In this document: piece by piece, positions 46,007-59,766 of the stretch
How positions within the stretch are numbered: the stretch's first letter is position 1
Layout of the letters: the number at the start of each line of letters is the position of its first letter
Assembly: GCA_009667805.1 (NCBI GenBank)
Contig: CM019063.1
Coordinates: 55,412,881-55,476,880, forward strand
DNA from: Leptobrachium leishanense
Lineage: Eukaryota; Chordata; Amphibia; Anura; Megophryidae
Direction of reading: 5' to 3'
DNA: 64,000 bases
Program-made: the position numbers and the translations under genes
Notes under the pieces: model-generated
The model's input: the letters and a program-made list of their open reading frames with translations, nothing else
Database searches by the model: none
What the model was told of the DNA's origin: nothing

Positions 46007-46251
46007 AAGGGGTGGAATGAGGACTGCGCAGGGTCTCAGGCAGTGGTTTGTTTTTTTTGTGTGTATATCTTTAGAAAATTTATAGGGGAAGGTAAGGGCA
46101 GGTATGACATATATATAGATAAGATATATATCTATATTCTTATAAATATACTCTATATTGCCAAAAGTATTCGCTCACCCATCCAAATAATCAGAATCAG
46201 GTGTTCCAATCACTTCCATGGCCACAGGTATATAAAATCAAGCACCTAGGC

Positions 46252-47455
46252 ATGCAGACTGTTTTTACAAACATTTGTGAAAGAATGGGACGCTCTCAGG
46301 AGCGCAGTGAATTCCAGCGTGGAACTGTGATAGGATGCCACCTGTGCAACAAATCCAGTCATGAAATTTCCTCGCTCCTAAATATTCCACAGTCAACTGT
46401 CAGCTGTATTATAAGAATGTGGAAGTGTTTGGGAACAACAGCAACTCAGCCACGAAGTGCTAGGCCATGTAAACTGACGGAGTGGGGTCAGCGGATGCTG
46501 AGGTGCATAGTGCAAAGAGGTCACCAACTTTCTGCAGAGTCAATCGCTACAGACCTCCAAACTTCATGTTGCCTTCAGATTAGCTCAAGAACAGTGGGCA
46601 GAGAGCTTCATGGAATGGGTTTCCATGGCCGAGCAGCTGCATTCAAGCCATACATCACCAAGTGCAATGCAAAGCGTCGGATGCAGTGGTGTAAAGCACG
46701 CCGCCATTGGACTCTAGAGCAGTGGAGACACGTTCTCTGGAGTGATGAATCGCGCTTCTCCATCTGGCATTCTGATGGACAAGTCTGGGTCTGGCGGTTG
46801 CCAGGAGAATGTTACTTGTCTGACTGCATTGTGCCAAGTGTAAAGTTTGGTGGTGGGGTGATTATGATGTGGGGTTATTTTTCAGGAGCTGGGCTTGGCC
46901 ACTTAGTTCCAGTGAAAGGGAACTCTGAATGCTTCATCATACCAAGACATTTTGGACAATTCCATGCTACCAACTTTGTGGGAACAGTTTGGAGCTGGCC
47001 CCTTCCTCTTCCAAAATGACTGTGCACCAGTGCACAAAGCAAGGTTCATAAAGACATGGATTACAGAGTCTGGTGTGGATGAACTTGACTGGCCTGCACA
47101 GAGTCCTGAGCTCAACCCGATAGAACACCTTTGGGATGAATTTAAGCAGGCATGGGATAGGCATAAGGCTATCCTAAACAAAAGATAAATCCAGGTAAAG
47201 TATCCATGTAATTGGGCAGACTAGATGGGCCGAAAGGTTCTTATCTGCCGACATTTTTCTATGTTTCTATGTTTCTAATTAGAGTGGAGATTGAGAGCCA
47301 GGCCTTCTCGTCCAACATCAGTGTGTGACCTCACAAATGCGCTTCTGCAAGAATGGTCAAAAATTCCCATAAACACACTCCTAAACCTTGTGGACAGCCG
47401 TCCCAGAAGAGTTGAAGCTGTTATAGCTGCAAAGAGTGGACCAACGTCATATTGA
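46252..47455 (+). pseudogene. Tc1 transposase A, frameshifted and split
   Basis: The frame opens at ATG 46252 or 46285 (MGRSQERSEFQRG). The N-terminus is a helix-turn-helix region; the first catalytic Asp is in LWSDESRF. A one-base gain near 46916-46920 (A or G run) moves the reading to the next frame, where the second Asp (FQNDCAP) and the Glu (NPIEHLW) are kept. A 135 bp repeat then interrupts codons at 47143, and the last part (47280-47455) is out of frame with stops. All three catalytic residues survive, so inactivation came from indels and insertion. Confidence 0.88.
47143..47277 (+). repeat. Short interspersed repeat inside Tc1 A
   Basis: Inserted in the transposase with AATT on both sides (47139-47142 and 47278-47281). 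The 3' tail is TTCTATGTTTCTATGTTTCT. Nearly identical to 15255-15394. Confidence 0.8.
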
Positions 47456-47539
47456 ACCCTATGGATTAGGAATGGGATGTCACTTAAATTCAAATGCGAG
47501 TCAACGCAGGTGAGCAAGTACTTTTGGCAACGTAGTGTA

Positions 47540-49162
<1,623 letters not shown>

Positions 49163-49164
49163 TA

Positions 49165-49737
49165 TATATCCAGACTTGTATTACACGCACATTTTGGCAA
49201 CTAATTGCCCCCCCATTTGGCTGATCCCTCCAGAAGAAATGTTGATGGTTTTGGATATACCATCACTTGGTGAGGGACAGCGGCTGATCCACCTTTAAAA
49301 ACATTTATAAGAACTTATTCTCTTTATTGACATTTATTAATTTTGGTTGTATCTATTTAATTTTTTGACCTGATATACCAACGTTCTTTCTTTCTGCAAT
49401 CTGCGTATTTAGTTTACGTTTCATCGCTAGGTGGGGCCATTTGATTCAGTACTTTTTTGAATGTTTATTCCAGCATCACTAGCTTACTGAATCAGTTTGT
49501 ATACTTGTTACTGACCCTGCTTGTTCAGAGGACCCGATCTGTTGTCGACTTTGCCTGCCATTTGACTATTCTCTCTTTGTATTCCCTGCCTGTTTGCTTC
49601 CTGTTGCTACTGGTGTGTGCCAATTCTCACCATATGCAGTAGTGCAGTACAAGTGCCTAAACATTGCTGACCCGGTTTTGTTATAGCTGCTGATGTAACT
49701 GAATAGATCGGGGATCTCTTCCGCATTACCAAAACCT
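49165..49737. other. Interior of the hAT-ended block
   Basis: No gene or further repeat recognised. Confidence 0.4.
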
Positions 49738-50060
49738 CCACCACTGCACTCTTCCACAATACCTCAGAGGGGTTACGGTGTGAAGGCACTTGCTGCCACC
49801 AAAGGCAAAATATTTACGAGCACTGACGCCTATACCAGATTCATATCATTTTAATATTGGACCGCAGGGTCCACCACTGCACTCTTCCACAATACCACAG
49901 AGGAGCTACGGTGTGAAGGCACTTGCTGCCACCAAAGGCAAAATATTTGGGTGCACTGATGCCTGTACCAGATTCATATCATTTTAATATTTGACGGCAG
50001 GGTCCAAACCTGCATTCTTCCACAATACCACAGAGGGGTTACGGTGTGACGGCACTGTTA
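49738..50060. repeat. 132-133 bp tandem repeat, about 2.5 copies
   Basis: Units start at 49738, 49871 and 50003 (CCACCACTGCACTCTTCCAC in the first two). They share 'GGCACTTGCTGCCACC' and 'TTCATATCATTTTAATAT'. Non-coding. Confidence 0.88.
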
Positions 50061-50643
50061 CCGACACTATAGGCCCAATTTTAAAGCACCTATTGTTACT
50101 TTCATCCAAAGCCTGCATACGTTTCGCCATTATTTAGCCAAACAAAATCACTAAACTTGTTTTGCGTGTCCTAAAATGTCTCCTCTTTTCATACAGGCTG
50201 CCACCCCAAGCAGATGTTTATGAATAGATTAAAGGAAAAACATTTACCGTCATTTGAAATGTCATTTTTTTGTTTTTAAATGTTTCTAATCATCCTACAA
50301 ATCCACCACTTCACGGGCAGGTTATGGGGACCTCCTAGGCACGATATTTGAAGGAATTTTTCATTTTTTTTCTTAACCTTTATTTCATGGAAAACTCACT
50401 CTTCCTTTAAATTTTTTTTTTTTTTAAACTTTTTGACCTTGTTTCCTGTCCACCAGGACACTACCCGGACCCCCATACACCTTTTATGGCAAATATCTAG
50501 CATATATGCCCTCTTGGAGGGCACTCTAAAAATCTAACGTTCGAGTCCCATTGACTCAGATCATGTTCGAGTTCGAAGTCGAACTTTTGAAATTGTTCGA
50601 GTTCGAAGTCGAACCGAACACGTGGGCGTTCGGCTCATCCCTA
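50061..50643. other. Right part of the hAT-ended block
   Basis: AT-rich then GTTCGAAGTCGAAC-rich subterminal repeats (50575-50620) leading to the GCTCATCCCTA end. Confidence 0.5.
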
Positions 50644-51762
50644 GTGCAGCCAAGTTGGATCTGCAGCTCCAACTGGTAAGCTAATGGCTCATTTGGAATT
50701 GGGCCTCCTGTATCCTACAATGCAGAAATTCAAACTTGCTGTGACGGATGAATCCTCCATACCCCCGGGTGGACACTTGACCGGGCTATAATTTTAATGT
50801 GTAATCTGGTCTGTGTTTTTATTTTGCTATTCGATATGTCACAACCTTGTTTTAAAAACTGATTTTAGTGTGGATATAGCATAGCCCACCCCCTTCCCTG
50901 ATTGAAATAGACTGTTTTAATAAAGTGATGTTATCAGAAGGAGCTCTTATTACAGAGTAGCATCATGGTGTGACCTTATCGTTCGCCTTACCCCTTCCTG
51001 CAAACGGTATTAAAATGAACTAGGTTACTAGAAATAAAGGAGTCTGCTTTTGAATTCTTAAAGGTCTCCATCCTTCTTTCAACCGCGGTTACAGTTTGGG
51101 TGGGCTGTGAGGACTGCTTTAAGGGGAGAGAGCCCGCTGACGGAGGTACTCAGAGTTCTGTTACACTTGTTATTAACATACCAACATATTTATCTATAGC
51201 TTTCTATATAGTATACATAACAATTTATTTCAAATACAAAGTTTCCGTACTATGTGCAAATCAAAAGTTATATAAAAGTGTTACATAAAATGAGGTGTTG
51301 AGGTGGTGATACACAAAACTTTGGACAAATGTTCTCTTCATCTGCCAAGGAGCTGAACAAACAATGAAAAATTATCTCTCAGGCATTTATGACAGAATGT
51401 CAGATACAATACATAGCAACATTGATAGATTCAAAGTAACACCACGAGCAACTGCAACAAAACATCAAAACCAATACGTTAAAAACCAGAAAAGCATAAG
51501 AAACTTCGCCCGTGGGAATTTATTCCGCAGCATTGATGAAATCTCTTTTGAAATTTAGAGATTTAAGTCTACATTACAAAGTTATATATTGATTAGGCGA
51601 AAAAACATAAATATCACTTAAGAAATTATACGACAAAGAAAGCGAAGATGTCCAGCTTCACCCACGTACATCTTCCTTATAGTAGAATGATGTTTTGATT
51701 ATATTTTTGGAATTGAAATATTCTGTGATATAAATGGGAAATTACATTAAAAGGGACAATAT
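50644..51762. other. Unassigned; LTR-like text 50740-51092
   Basis: Starting TGTGACGGATG near 50740 and ending CGCGGTTACA near 51092, with CTATAATTTT, AATAAAG and a GTTTGGGTGGGCTGTGAGG segment after it, it has the order of a retroviral-type LTR and leader. No target duplication, tRNA-matched primer site or gag/pol sequence is visible, so this is tentative. 51360-51560 holds a short frame of unknown meaning. Confidence 0.25.
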
Positions 51763-52401
51763 TAGAGGTGTGCACGGCTGGAAAATTTGTTTTGTTTAGT
51801 ATCCAAATAATTTCAATTTGGGTAACCTCATTACGTAATTTCGCTTCATATTTTTGTTTCGTTCCATTTGGTATATCGGATCATTGTAAAACCCATTGTA
51901 AGTTGGTATCAATCTCATATTTGATATTGATTCGAATTTTGGACCACTAAATAAAACCTCAATAAATCAAACAAATCCTGCTGTTAAAAGTCAAGCTAGG
52001 GTTAAATATTGAGCTGTTCATTGGCCTGTGGTGCTAAATACAGATTCTGCACCAAAGACCAATTTACAGGGATGGGATGCTTTGTGAAACAGTCAAACGA
52101 ATATGATTTGTTTTTATAATGTTGTTTGCTTTAGTACTGACTTGTATTGTAAGTTGGGATCGATTCGATATTTGATTTTGGGTCACTAAATAAAACCTCT
52201 ATAAATCAAATCCTGATGAGGAATCACTTAATCAATGGTTCTCTTGTGGAACAGTATAATGAATCAAATTAGTTATATACCATTTTGTTTTCATTTAAAT
52301 TCGGATGAAATCAATTCGTTATTTCGGAAGTACTTCTGAAATGCGAATTAACGAATCTTCAAACGAATTGTAATTCGTTACGGAATGAATGCACACCTCT
52401 A
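51763..52401. mobile_element. hAT-type MITE, 639 bp
   Basis: TAGAGGTGTGCA and TGCACACCTCTA ends. Flanking 8-mers GACAATAT and TAAAATAT agree at six of eight. Interior direct repeats ('TAAATAAAACCTC' near 51950 and 52190). Confidence 0.7.
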
Positions 52402-52411
52402 TAAAATATAC

Positions 52412-53085
52412 AGGTTATTCGAAGAGAGCCGAACTGGCCACCAAAGGGTACCTTGTGGTACAATTTCGTGGCAGTTCATCTATTCACAAAGCTGTCAATT
52501 CTCCAAATTTTGGCAAATTGAGAGTGAAGTACGGTGAAATTTGGTGACCTTCAGTGGCAGTGAAATTGTCCCACATGTAAGTAATGGATATTGTATTCAG
52601 AGAAAGCTGAACTGCACAAAAGTGTCAGGGAAATGCCCTGATTTTCGGTGATTCAGTTCGACAGGTTTAAAAAGCTGAAACCTATAGGATTCAGTGTAAA
52701 CAAATATTATTGTTTTTATTTTTTTTATTCAACCATTTATTCTTTTCATTTTCAGCAAACTGCCTTTTTAGTTATCTATATTTTGGAATTTTACTTGAAT
52801 TTTTTTCGTTTTTTTTAGACAAAGTTTGATTCCCATTTTTTAAAGGGTTTTTTCTTATTCTGTAACCAACCTTTTTATTTTTTAGGACCTTTTTTAATAT
52901 TTAGAAGCATTTTTATTGTTTTACACAAATTTTAAATAATAGAGTTCCGTTTTTTTTTTCTGCAGCTCAGCGTCGTTCAGTGGTCAGTTCGGCACTCTTC
53001 AGCGGCACCATGTTCGGCGCACTTTGGGGACTCTGCGTGTATAGTGAATTCACTGAAATTTCAGTGCTTTCTGAATAACCATTTT
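52412..53085. mobile_element. W-family relative (W4)
   Basis: Left ACAGGTTATTCGAAGAGAG, right GCTTTCTGAATAACCA. The interior 'CCTATAGGATTCAGTGTAAA' and 'ATTTTCAGCAAACTGCC' match the fragments near 1125 and 38690. Confidence 0.5.
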
Positions 53086-53094
53086 CTGTAATAT

Positions 53095-55517
53095 TCATGT
53101 AAGGGAGCAGTTGGGAAACAGTGATCATAATATGGTGTCTTTTGAAATAAACTAAAAAAAAACAGTCATAGAGGGCATGCTAAAACATATCATTTTAAAA
53201 AGGCCAACTTCATTAAAATAAAGGAAGCTCTCAATATCATTGACTGGCACAAACTATTTCATCGTAAAAACACTGAGGATAAGTGGAATATCTTTAAACT
53301 AACACTAGAAAAGTACACGTCACAATATATTCCACTGGGTAATAAATATAAAAGAAACAGACTGAAACCAATGTGGCTTAGTAGGAAGGTAACCAAGGAA
53401 ATGAAAAATAAAAAGAAGCCATTTAAAGATTTAAATCTGATAAATATGAGGCATCCTATAAAGCATATAGGGCAGCCAATAAAGCATGTAAAAAAGCGAT
53501 TAGATGGGCTAAACTAGAAAATGAAAAAGAAATAGCCAAGGAGAGCAAAACCAACCCTAAAAGATTCTTTAGGTACATAAATTCTAAAAACCCAAGAGTG
53601 AAAATGTAGGTTGACTAAAATCTGAGTCGGGGTATCGTTAACTGAAGATCAAGAGAAGGCAGACATTTTGAATGATTACTTTTCTTCATTATTTATCAAG
53701 GAGAAACCTATAACAGGAGACATGCAATTCAGTGATAAAAACTTACTTATAAAAAGTGACTGGTTGACTTAGGACAAGGTTTTGCAGCAATTAAACAAAA
53801 GTGAATGTGAATAAAGCCACAGGGCCAGATGGAATTCAGCCGTTTGTACTGAGGGAGCTATGTGTTGAAATATGTAAACCTCTGTTCTTAATCTTTCAAG
53901 ATTCTTTTCTTTCAGGAATCGTACCAGAAGATTGGAGAAAAGCTGTCTTGGTTCCTATATTTAAGAAAAGTTTAAAATTTGTGCCTTGGAATTACAGACC
54001 TGGGAACTTAACATCTGTGGCTGGGAAAGTATTTGAGGGGTTACTAAGGGATACTATTCAGGAATTTATTGGGAGGTATAATGTAATCAGCAAAAATCAG
54101 CATGTTTTATGAAACACAGATCATGTCAGACTAACCTAATTGCATTCTATGAAGAAGTAAGTAGAAGTATAGATCAGAGGGACGCAGTGTATGTGATTTA
54201 CATAGATTTTGCCAAAGCTTTCAACACAGTTTCCACACAAGAGGTTACTATTTAAATTAAGAAAGATGGGTCTAGATGAAAATACTTGTTCTTGGATAGA
54301 AAACTGGATAAAAGATAGGGTACAGAGAGTGATCATAAATGGTACATTTTCAAGATGGACATCAGTGGTAAGTGGTGTCCCTCAGGGGTCTGTTATAGGA
54401 CCAATTGTATTCAATTTATTTATAAATGACCTTGAAATAAGCATCGAAAGTCATGTATCAGTGTTTGCAGATGACACAAAACTAGGAAAAGTAATACAAT
54501 GTGAGCAGGATCTTTCTTTGCTGCAGAGGGATTTAGATAGATTGGGGGACTGGGCACTTAAATGGCAGATGAAATTGAATGTAGATAAATGCAAAGTTAT
54601 GCACTTTGGAGTGAAGAACACACAAGTAATTTATACCCTAAATGGTGCAGTTAGGGAAATCAAAGCAGGAGAAGGATTTGGGAATAATCATAGAGTTCAA
54701 ACTAAGTAACAATGTGCAATGTCAAACAGCAGCTGCCAAGGCCAGAAAGGTATTGGCATTAAAAGGGGAATTCACTCTCCGGATGAAAACATAATTTTGC
54801 CTTTTTATAAATCAATGCTAAGGCAGCACCTTGAATATGCTGTGCAATTTTGGGCTCCTGTCTTAAGAAAAGATATAGCGCTAGAAAAAGTGCAGAGACA
54901 CGCAACTAAATTAATAAGGGGAATGGAAGATTAAATTTATGAGGAAAGACTAACAAGCTTAAACCTGTTTAGTTTAGAGAAACGGTGCCTTAGAGATGAT
55001 CTGATAACTTTACATAAATATATACTGGGCCTTAGAGGGGATCTGATAACTTTATATAAATATATACGGGGCCATTATAAACCTTTGTCTGGAAACCTAT
55101 TCATTAATAAGACTATACAAAGGACACGAGGTCACCCATTTAGACTGGACAAATGGAAATTCTGCCTAAAGCATAGGAAGGGTTATTTTACGGTGAAAAC
55201 AATAAAGCTGTGGAATTCTCTGGCTGTTGAGGTGGTTGGGACAGAGACTGTACAGACTTTTAAAAAACGACTGGATGACTTCCTGCAGAATATTAAGGGT
55301 TATAATATTTAATATGTGGGTAAAAGCTTCTTGATCCAAGGAGAAATCTGGTGCCAATCTGGGGTCAGGAAGGAATTTTTTCCCAGTGTGTTGCATATTG
55401 ACAAGCATTTCAGACTGGTTTTTTTTCCTTCTTTTGGATCAACAGTAGTAGGTGATGTGTGAGAGGTTGAACCCGATGGAGGCATGTCTGTTTTCAGCCT
55501 ATGTAACTATGTAACTA
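53095..55517 (+). mobile_element. CR1-like LINE copy 2
   Basis: More complete than copy 1 and without insertions. The 3' end is GTTGAACCCGATGGAGGCAT and (ATGTAACT)n at about 55497-55517. The 5' end lies in the endonuclease-RT linker. A short internal duplication (54960-55080) repeats CTTAGAG.GATCTGATAAC. Confidence 0.85.
53100..55312 (+). pseudogene. CR1-like ORF2 remnant
   Basis: Frames in order: linker with KANFIKIKEALN (53200-53600, stops), 53801-54112 (NKATGPDGI, EDWRKAVLVPIFK, YRPGNLTSVAGKVFE), 54209-54709 (SGVPQGSVIGP, FADDTKLG, WQMKLNVDKCKVMHFG), 54719-54934 (LPFYKSMLRQHLEYAVQFW, RHATKLIRGM), 55085-55312 (RGHPFRLD, LWNSLAVEVV, FKKRLDDFL). The catalytic FADD is kept at about 54466-54477. 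At least four frameshifts or stops make it non-functional. Confidence 0.87.
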
Positions 55518-56730
55518 TGGTTATATAAACATATAAATATGTTATTACAATAAGAAATTTATTGGGAATATGCCCAAATTATTTTATTTATAAAGTATTT
55601 TATCAGGAAGGATACATTGATATTTCTCTCATTTTCAAGTATCTCCTGAGTTCAAGAACATTGAATTTTTACAGTCGTTACACAAATTCAAAGTAATAAA
55701 TGCAAGATATTAAAAACAAAACACAAATATACAGATTAACACAGAAAATAAATATGTAGGAAATATAGTCACTGTGTTACATGTTTACAGGTGCATTCTG
55801 TATATAGTCACTGTGTTACATGTTTACAGGTGCATTCTGTATATAGTCACTGTGTTACATGTTTACAGGTGCATTCTGTATATAGTCACTCTGTTACATG
55901 TTTACAGGTGCATTCTGTATCCAGGTATGTTAATAGAGATCTCTTAAGGGACATTAGACTGGGAGAAGATTTTATGGTGTCTGGAAGGTTATTCCATAAT
56001 TGCAGTGCTCTGTAGGAAAATGAGGATCGAGACACTTTCTTTTTGTATTGTGGTATTGCAAGTAAGGTGCAGGTCCTGGATCGGAGGTTATAGAATGAGG
56101 GAACTGTTGGGGGAAGCAGTCTATTCAGGTAGGATGGTAACTTCCCAGAGAGGCTCTTAAACACCAAGTTGGAAAGGTGAAGAGTGCGTCTAGATACCAG
56201 CGATGGCCAGTTTAGCTCTTTTAACATGTCACTCACAATGGTGGATCATGTAGTTACATTGTAGCACAAAGTGGCAGAATGAGTTATACAATGTAGTAAG
56301 TTTCTGAAGGTGTGTTTGTGGGGCAGTTGCATACACTACAGCTCCGTATTCAATAGCCGCCATAAGCATTTGCTGTACAATCTGCTTTCTTACCGCGGGG
56401 CTCAGGCAGGATTTGTTTCTGTACAGGGCACCTAGTTTGGAGTAAAGTTTAGAGAGTTTTTCGATGTGGGGCCAAAGGATAGATTTGGGTCTAACCACAT
56501 ACCTAGATATTTCAGAGAAGTGGCTGTGGTCAGCGTGCCATTTGATTTTGTCCTGACACATAGATAGGGTGTTTGCAATTTATGTCGTTTAGGTGCGGTT
56601 CCAAAGAGCATTGTTACAGTTTTGTCAGTATTTAGAAAAAGTTTGTTATCTTTGATCCACTTTTCTACCTCTTTTCTTCCTCTTTTCTACCTCTTTTCTT
56701 CCTATTTTCTACCTGCCTCCAGCAAAATAT
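55518..56730 (-). pseudogene. Second L2/CR1-superfamily LINE fragment
   Basis: Minus-strand frames at 56229-56561 (SISRYVVRPKS-like, YSKLGALYRNKSCLSP, EYGAVVYATAPQTH) and 55886-56236 (LKELNWPSLVSR, LPSYLNRLLPP, LQLWNNLPDTI) are the reverse transcriptase C-terminus, the same family as 33368-33880. The 3' end (55560-55720) carries 'ATCAATGTATCCTTCCTG' and an AATAAA-like tail. The short interruption is the minisatellite at 55783. Confidence 0.75.
55783..55922. repeat. 39 bp minisatellite, about 4 copies
   Basis: The unit is GTGCATTCTGTATATAGTCA plus CTGTGTTACATGTTTACAG. It sits just 3' (on the minus strand) of the LINE reading frame. Confidence 0.93.
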
Positions 56731-56825
56731 TTCTTACTGTATAATTAATTAAAAATGATTTTTCAAAAAACCACTGGTTCCTGACAATGTGTTTTTGGAA
56801 AATCACTTGGTAGTGAAGGGGTTAA
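56731..56825 (-). repeat. piggyBac-type MITE end
   Basis: GGAAAATCACTTGGTAGTGAAGGGG followed by TTAA (56822-56825), the mirror of the ends at 30994 and 33235. Confidence 0.6.
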
Positions 56826-57235
56826 AGACAGCCCTGACGTTCGGTGCAATTCGGTGCAAATTCAGGCGTTAGTGAATATCTTGCATTTATTACTTTGTAT
56901 TTCTGTAACGACTGTAACAATTCAATGTTTATTGAACCCAGGACATACTAGAAAGTGAGAGAAATCTCAATGTATCCTTCCTGGTAAAATACTTTAAAAA
57001 TAAACAAATAAATTCATGATTCGCAATCCAAGAAGTGGAGTTTCACAGGATTTACAAAGCAGCGGGAGCGAAACGCGTTTGACTTTCAGGCGTCTTTCTC
57101 GGCAGCTCGACCTATCTGTGTAAAACCCAGCCCTCCAATGATATTTCATTTTAAAGGACGCGGAAAGTAAAAGCATTAAAAACCAGTCTTTGAGGTTCGA
57201 AAATAAAAATGCTGAGAGTTTTGTAAAAGCTTCCA
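56826..57235. repeat. LINE 3' end fragment and foldback text
   Basis: 56885-57012 is a plus-strand copy of the LINE tail seen inverted at 55560-55720 (ATCTCAATGTATCCTTCCTG, then AAATAAACAAATAAA). A shorter relative lies at 29412-29450. No gene. Confidence 0.6.
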
Positions 57236-57600
57236 TTTCTCTAGACAGACAGCGCCGCGATCATTATGTAAATGTTACCTTTGCATTCTGCCAGCTGGAT
57301 CCAAGAACCTAAACAGCATTTTAAAATGAATAAAGCCTCGGAATCAAAGCACGTGACACATTATTTAAGGGAACACTTTATGCTTCGCGTATTTAAATAA
57401 TTATTTTTGTTAATCCTAGATTTTTACATTTTTTTGCATTTCTCACATGAATCGTCCTGGTGAGGTTAAGAAAAGCAGAATATAAATTACCTAAAAAACG
57501 ATACTGCATTTAAATGTCACTCGAACAATCCGTGTGCATGGGTTTATAATATATTCTTATGCATTAATTCTTCGGTATAGCTCTCTGAGGGTTTCTGGGA
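57236..57600. other. Non-repetitive stretch, possible conserved element
   Basis: Repeat-free and non-coding, with ATTATGTAAAT, ATTTGCATTCTGCCAGC-like and TATTTAAATAATTA words. Enhancer-like appearance only. Confidence 0.3.
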
Positions 57601-58025
57601 ATCATGGATTTAAGTAAAGTGTGCGCTGCTAAATGTGTAAAGATAAAACTAGTCAAATGATTAAATGTACGTTGTGGAGAATAAAGAGATCGACTCGGAA
57701 CATGAACATCATAACTGTTGCAACACGCAAAGCAAACATTGATGCACAGTTGATGCCTGACAGGTGGTAAGTTAATAAATATCTGCTCAAATGTGCAAAA
57801 ATTCCCTTCCAGCTCTTTAACCTCTTCAGTGCCGTGATCGTGAATACATGAGTAGCAGTAGCAGACACAGCAGCCCGAGATCGTGTTAACTCGATCTGAG
57901 GTTGTACTTTGTGATTGCAAATGAAATTCATTTGTTGGAAACGGATTTTGTTTGCTTTTGGGCTCCAGAAGGTGCCTCCAAAGTGTTAGCCCTGTGAGCA
58001 TAACGCCCAAAGGTGCTAAAACTGT
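57601..58025. other. Unassigned sequence
   Basis: Overlapping minus-strand frames (57564-58010) have no known domain. No repeat recognised. Confidence 0.4.
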
Positions 58026-58970
58026 TTAACCCTTTTGCTGCTGAGTCATTTCACCGCTGTGTGCTGAGCTCATTTTTACCGCTTTCGCTCATCATGTTTA
58101 AATGCGATTTGAAGCCACGTTTTATTATATGACCCAGACATATTATATATCGTTCTTACCGGCAGACTCAGCAGATTCATAATATATCATTATTATATGT
58201 ATACGTCATGTCCTGCCTGACTATTATAACAAAAAATGCAATAAAATTTGAGATTTCAATCATCTATAGTGTGTAAAGTGTTTTTTCTCACATTTTATCA
58301 TGCGAGCCTTTGCGGTTATATTTTCTATGGGGTGCGCTTGTTTAAAAAATTAGAAATGGGGACTCGTTACATTTTTTTAGGAGGGAAATTATGTGATTTT
58401 TAGCAAACGCCCCATAGAAAAAAATCGCTAGTGCATCATCATTGTTCACATTATAATTGAAATGGGAATAATATTGCTGCATTAATAAAACAGAATTTTA
58501 GTTTATTTATTTATTTATTTTTATTTTTTTAATGTTAATTTTTTTAATTTGTTTAATTAAATTTTTTTTTATTTTACATTGTACATGGTCATGTTTGGTA
58601 TTATTGGAAAGGCCATGCGCTGAACATTAACCCCTAGCTGGCATGGGTGGCAACTAGGGGTTAACGCCCGAACTGATGTCATTGCGCTATGTGCGATGAT
58701 GCCAGTCAGCAGGGGGAGATCCCGGAAGCTTGGCCGATATCCAAGGTGCTGGCCCGCTCCGGCAGGGGACCGCGATCCAAAGGACCTCCCCTTCATGCAC
58801 CTTCCCCGCACTGGCCAGCGCGACGACGTCTATTATGCCCGCCTGGGTTCCGGAGGCTGGGCTGACCTCGAAGAGGGGGCTGCAGCGATCAGCCAGAATG
58901 CCAGCCGATCGCAGCTGCAAAGGGAGGATGAGCTCAGGTGAGCACCGCCTCCGCATTGAAGTGGTTACAA
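58026..58970. mobile_element. piggyBac-type MITE
   Basis: TTAA-CCCTTTTGCTGCTGAG at the left and CATTGAAGTGGTTACAA at the right (degenerate TTAA). The left half is AT-rich, homologous to 26714 and 63240-63340. The right half is GC-rich with a TAGGGGTTAA-type internal inverted repeat (58630-58665). The plus- and minus-strand frames at 58569-58978 are not proteins. Confidence 0.6.
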
Positions 58971-59220
58971 TTGGCTGATGAATGTCCTGACATATCGGGC
59001 TCTCCCCAGCCGATGCACCGAGCCATGAGATGCAGTTCTTCCTGCAGTAACTCCATTTGGCCAGTAGAAGGAGACATGCAATAGTTTAATACAGTAAGAA
59101 ACATATTGGGAATATTCCTAGATATTTCTTACTGTATAAATAACTAAAAATAATTTTTCAAAAATCTACTGGCTCCAGACAGAGGATTTTTGGAAAATCA
59201 CTTTGTAGTGAAGGGGTTAA
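58971..59220 (-). repeat. piggyBac-type MITE end
   Basis: 59090-59220 matches 56690-56825 (ACAGTAAGAAA, GGAAAATCAC, TAGTGAAGGGG-TTAA). The TTAA at 59217-59220 is shared with the next element. Confidence 0.6.
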
Positions 59221-59745
59221 AGGGACACTCATCCTGACTACTTTAGATTTTTATAGTTGTCAGAATGTGAGGAGTGCCCCCCCTTCTCTCCTCACCCCAG
59301 CTCCCTAGAACTGGAGGAATCACTGGGTGAAATAGAGAAGTTTGCTCCACCCCGTCCAGCGTCACCAGCAGCTGGGATTATTTAATTTCTCATCTGCCGG
59401 TCACCAGATCGGTCACTTGATGACACACACACAGAGAGCAGCTGGTGTCACCCTCTAAGGTCACCCTCCAATCACTGTGGCGAGTGTTCTCAGAGAGGCA
59501 GCTGATGGATCAGATCTGTGCATGCATGTGCAGCTCCGATCCACCGCTCGCTGCAGGCGTTACAGAACCTGTGTACGTAAAGTGCACAAGTCCCGTAGTG
59601 GTGCACAATTCGTAGTTCCTAGGTTACACAAGTTGCTTGGGAACGCAAATATGTGGAAAAGCTTCCGGGACTTCCGTGTTTGAGGATTCCCTGAGCTGGT
59701 GAGGAGGAGCAGCGAGCGGCGAGGGAGAAGAGGGGAGCAAAACCC
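59217..59745. mobile_element. T2/Kolobok-type MITE, right end lost
   Basis: TTAA-AGGGACACTCATCCTG at the left. The body matches 16080-16500 (CACCAGATCGGTCA, CTCAGAGAGGCAGC, GAGGAGGAGC). It breaks off before a right terminus. Confidence 0.7.
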
Positions 59746-59766
59746 GTCAAATAGAAAATATATATA

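Larger units (their letters stand above)
46151..47537 (+). mobile_element. Tc1-type element A
   Basis: TA flanks (46149-46150 and 47538-47539). Ends CTCTATATTGCCAAAAGTA and, inverted, CACTACGTTGCCAAAAGTA. It contains a broken transposase and a short interspersed repeat (47143-47277). Confidence 0.88.

Noticed and set aside
58569..58978. Overlapping proline/alanine-rich frames on both strands
   Set aside because: They lie in the GC-rich half of a piggyBac-type MITE present in several copies; no protein family.
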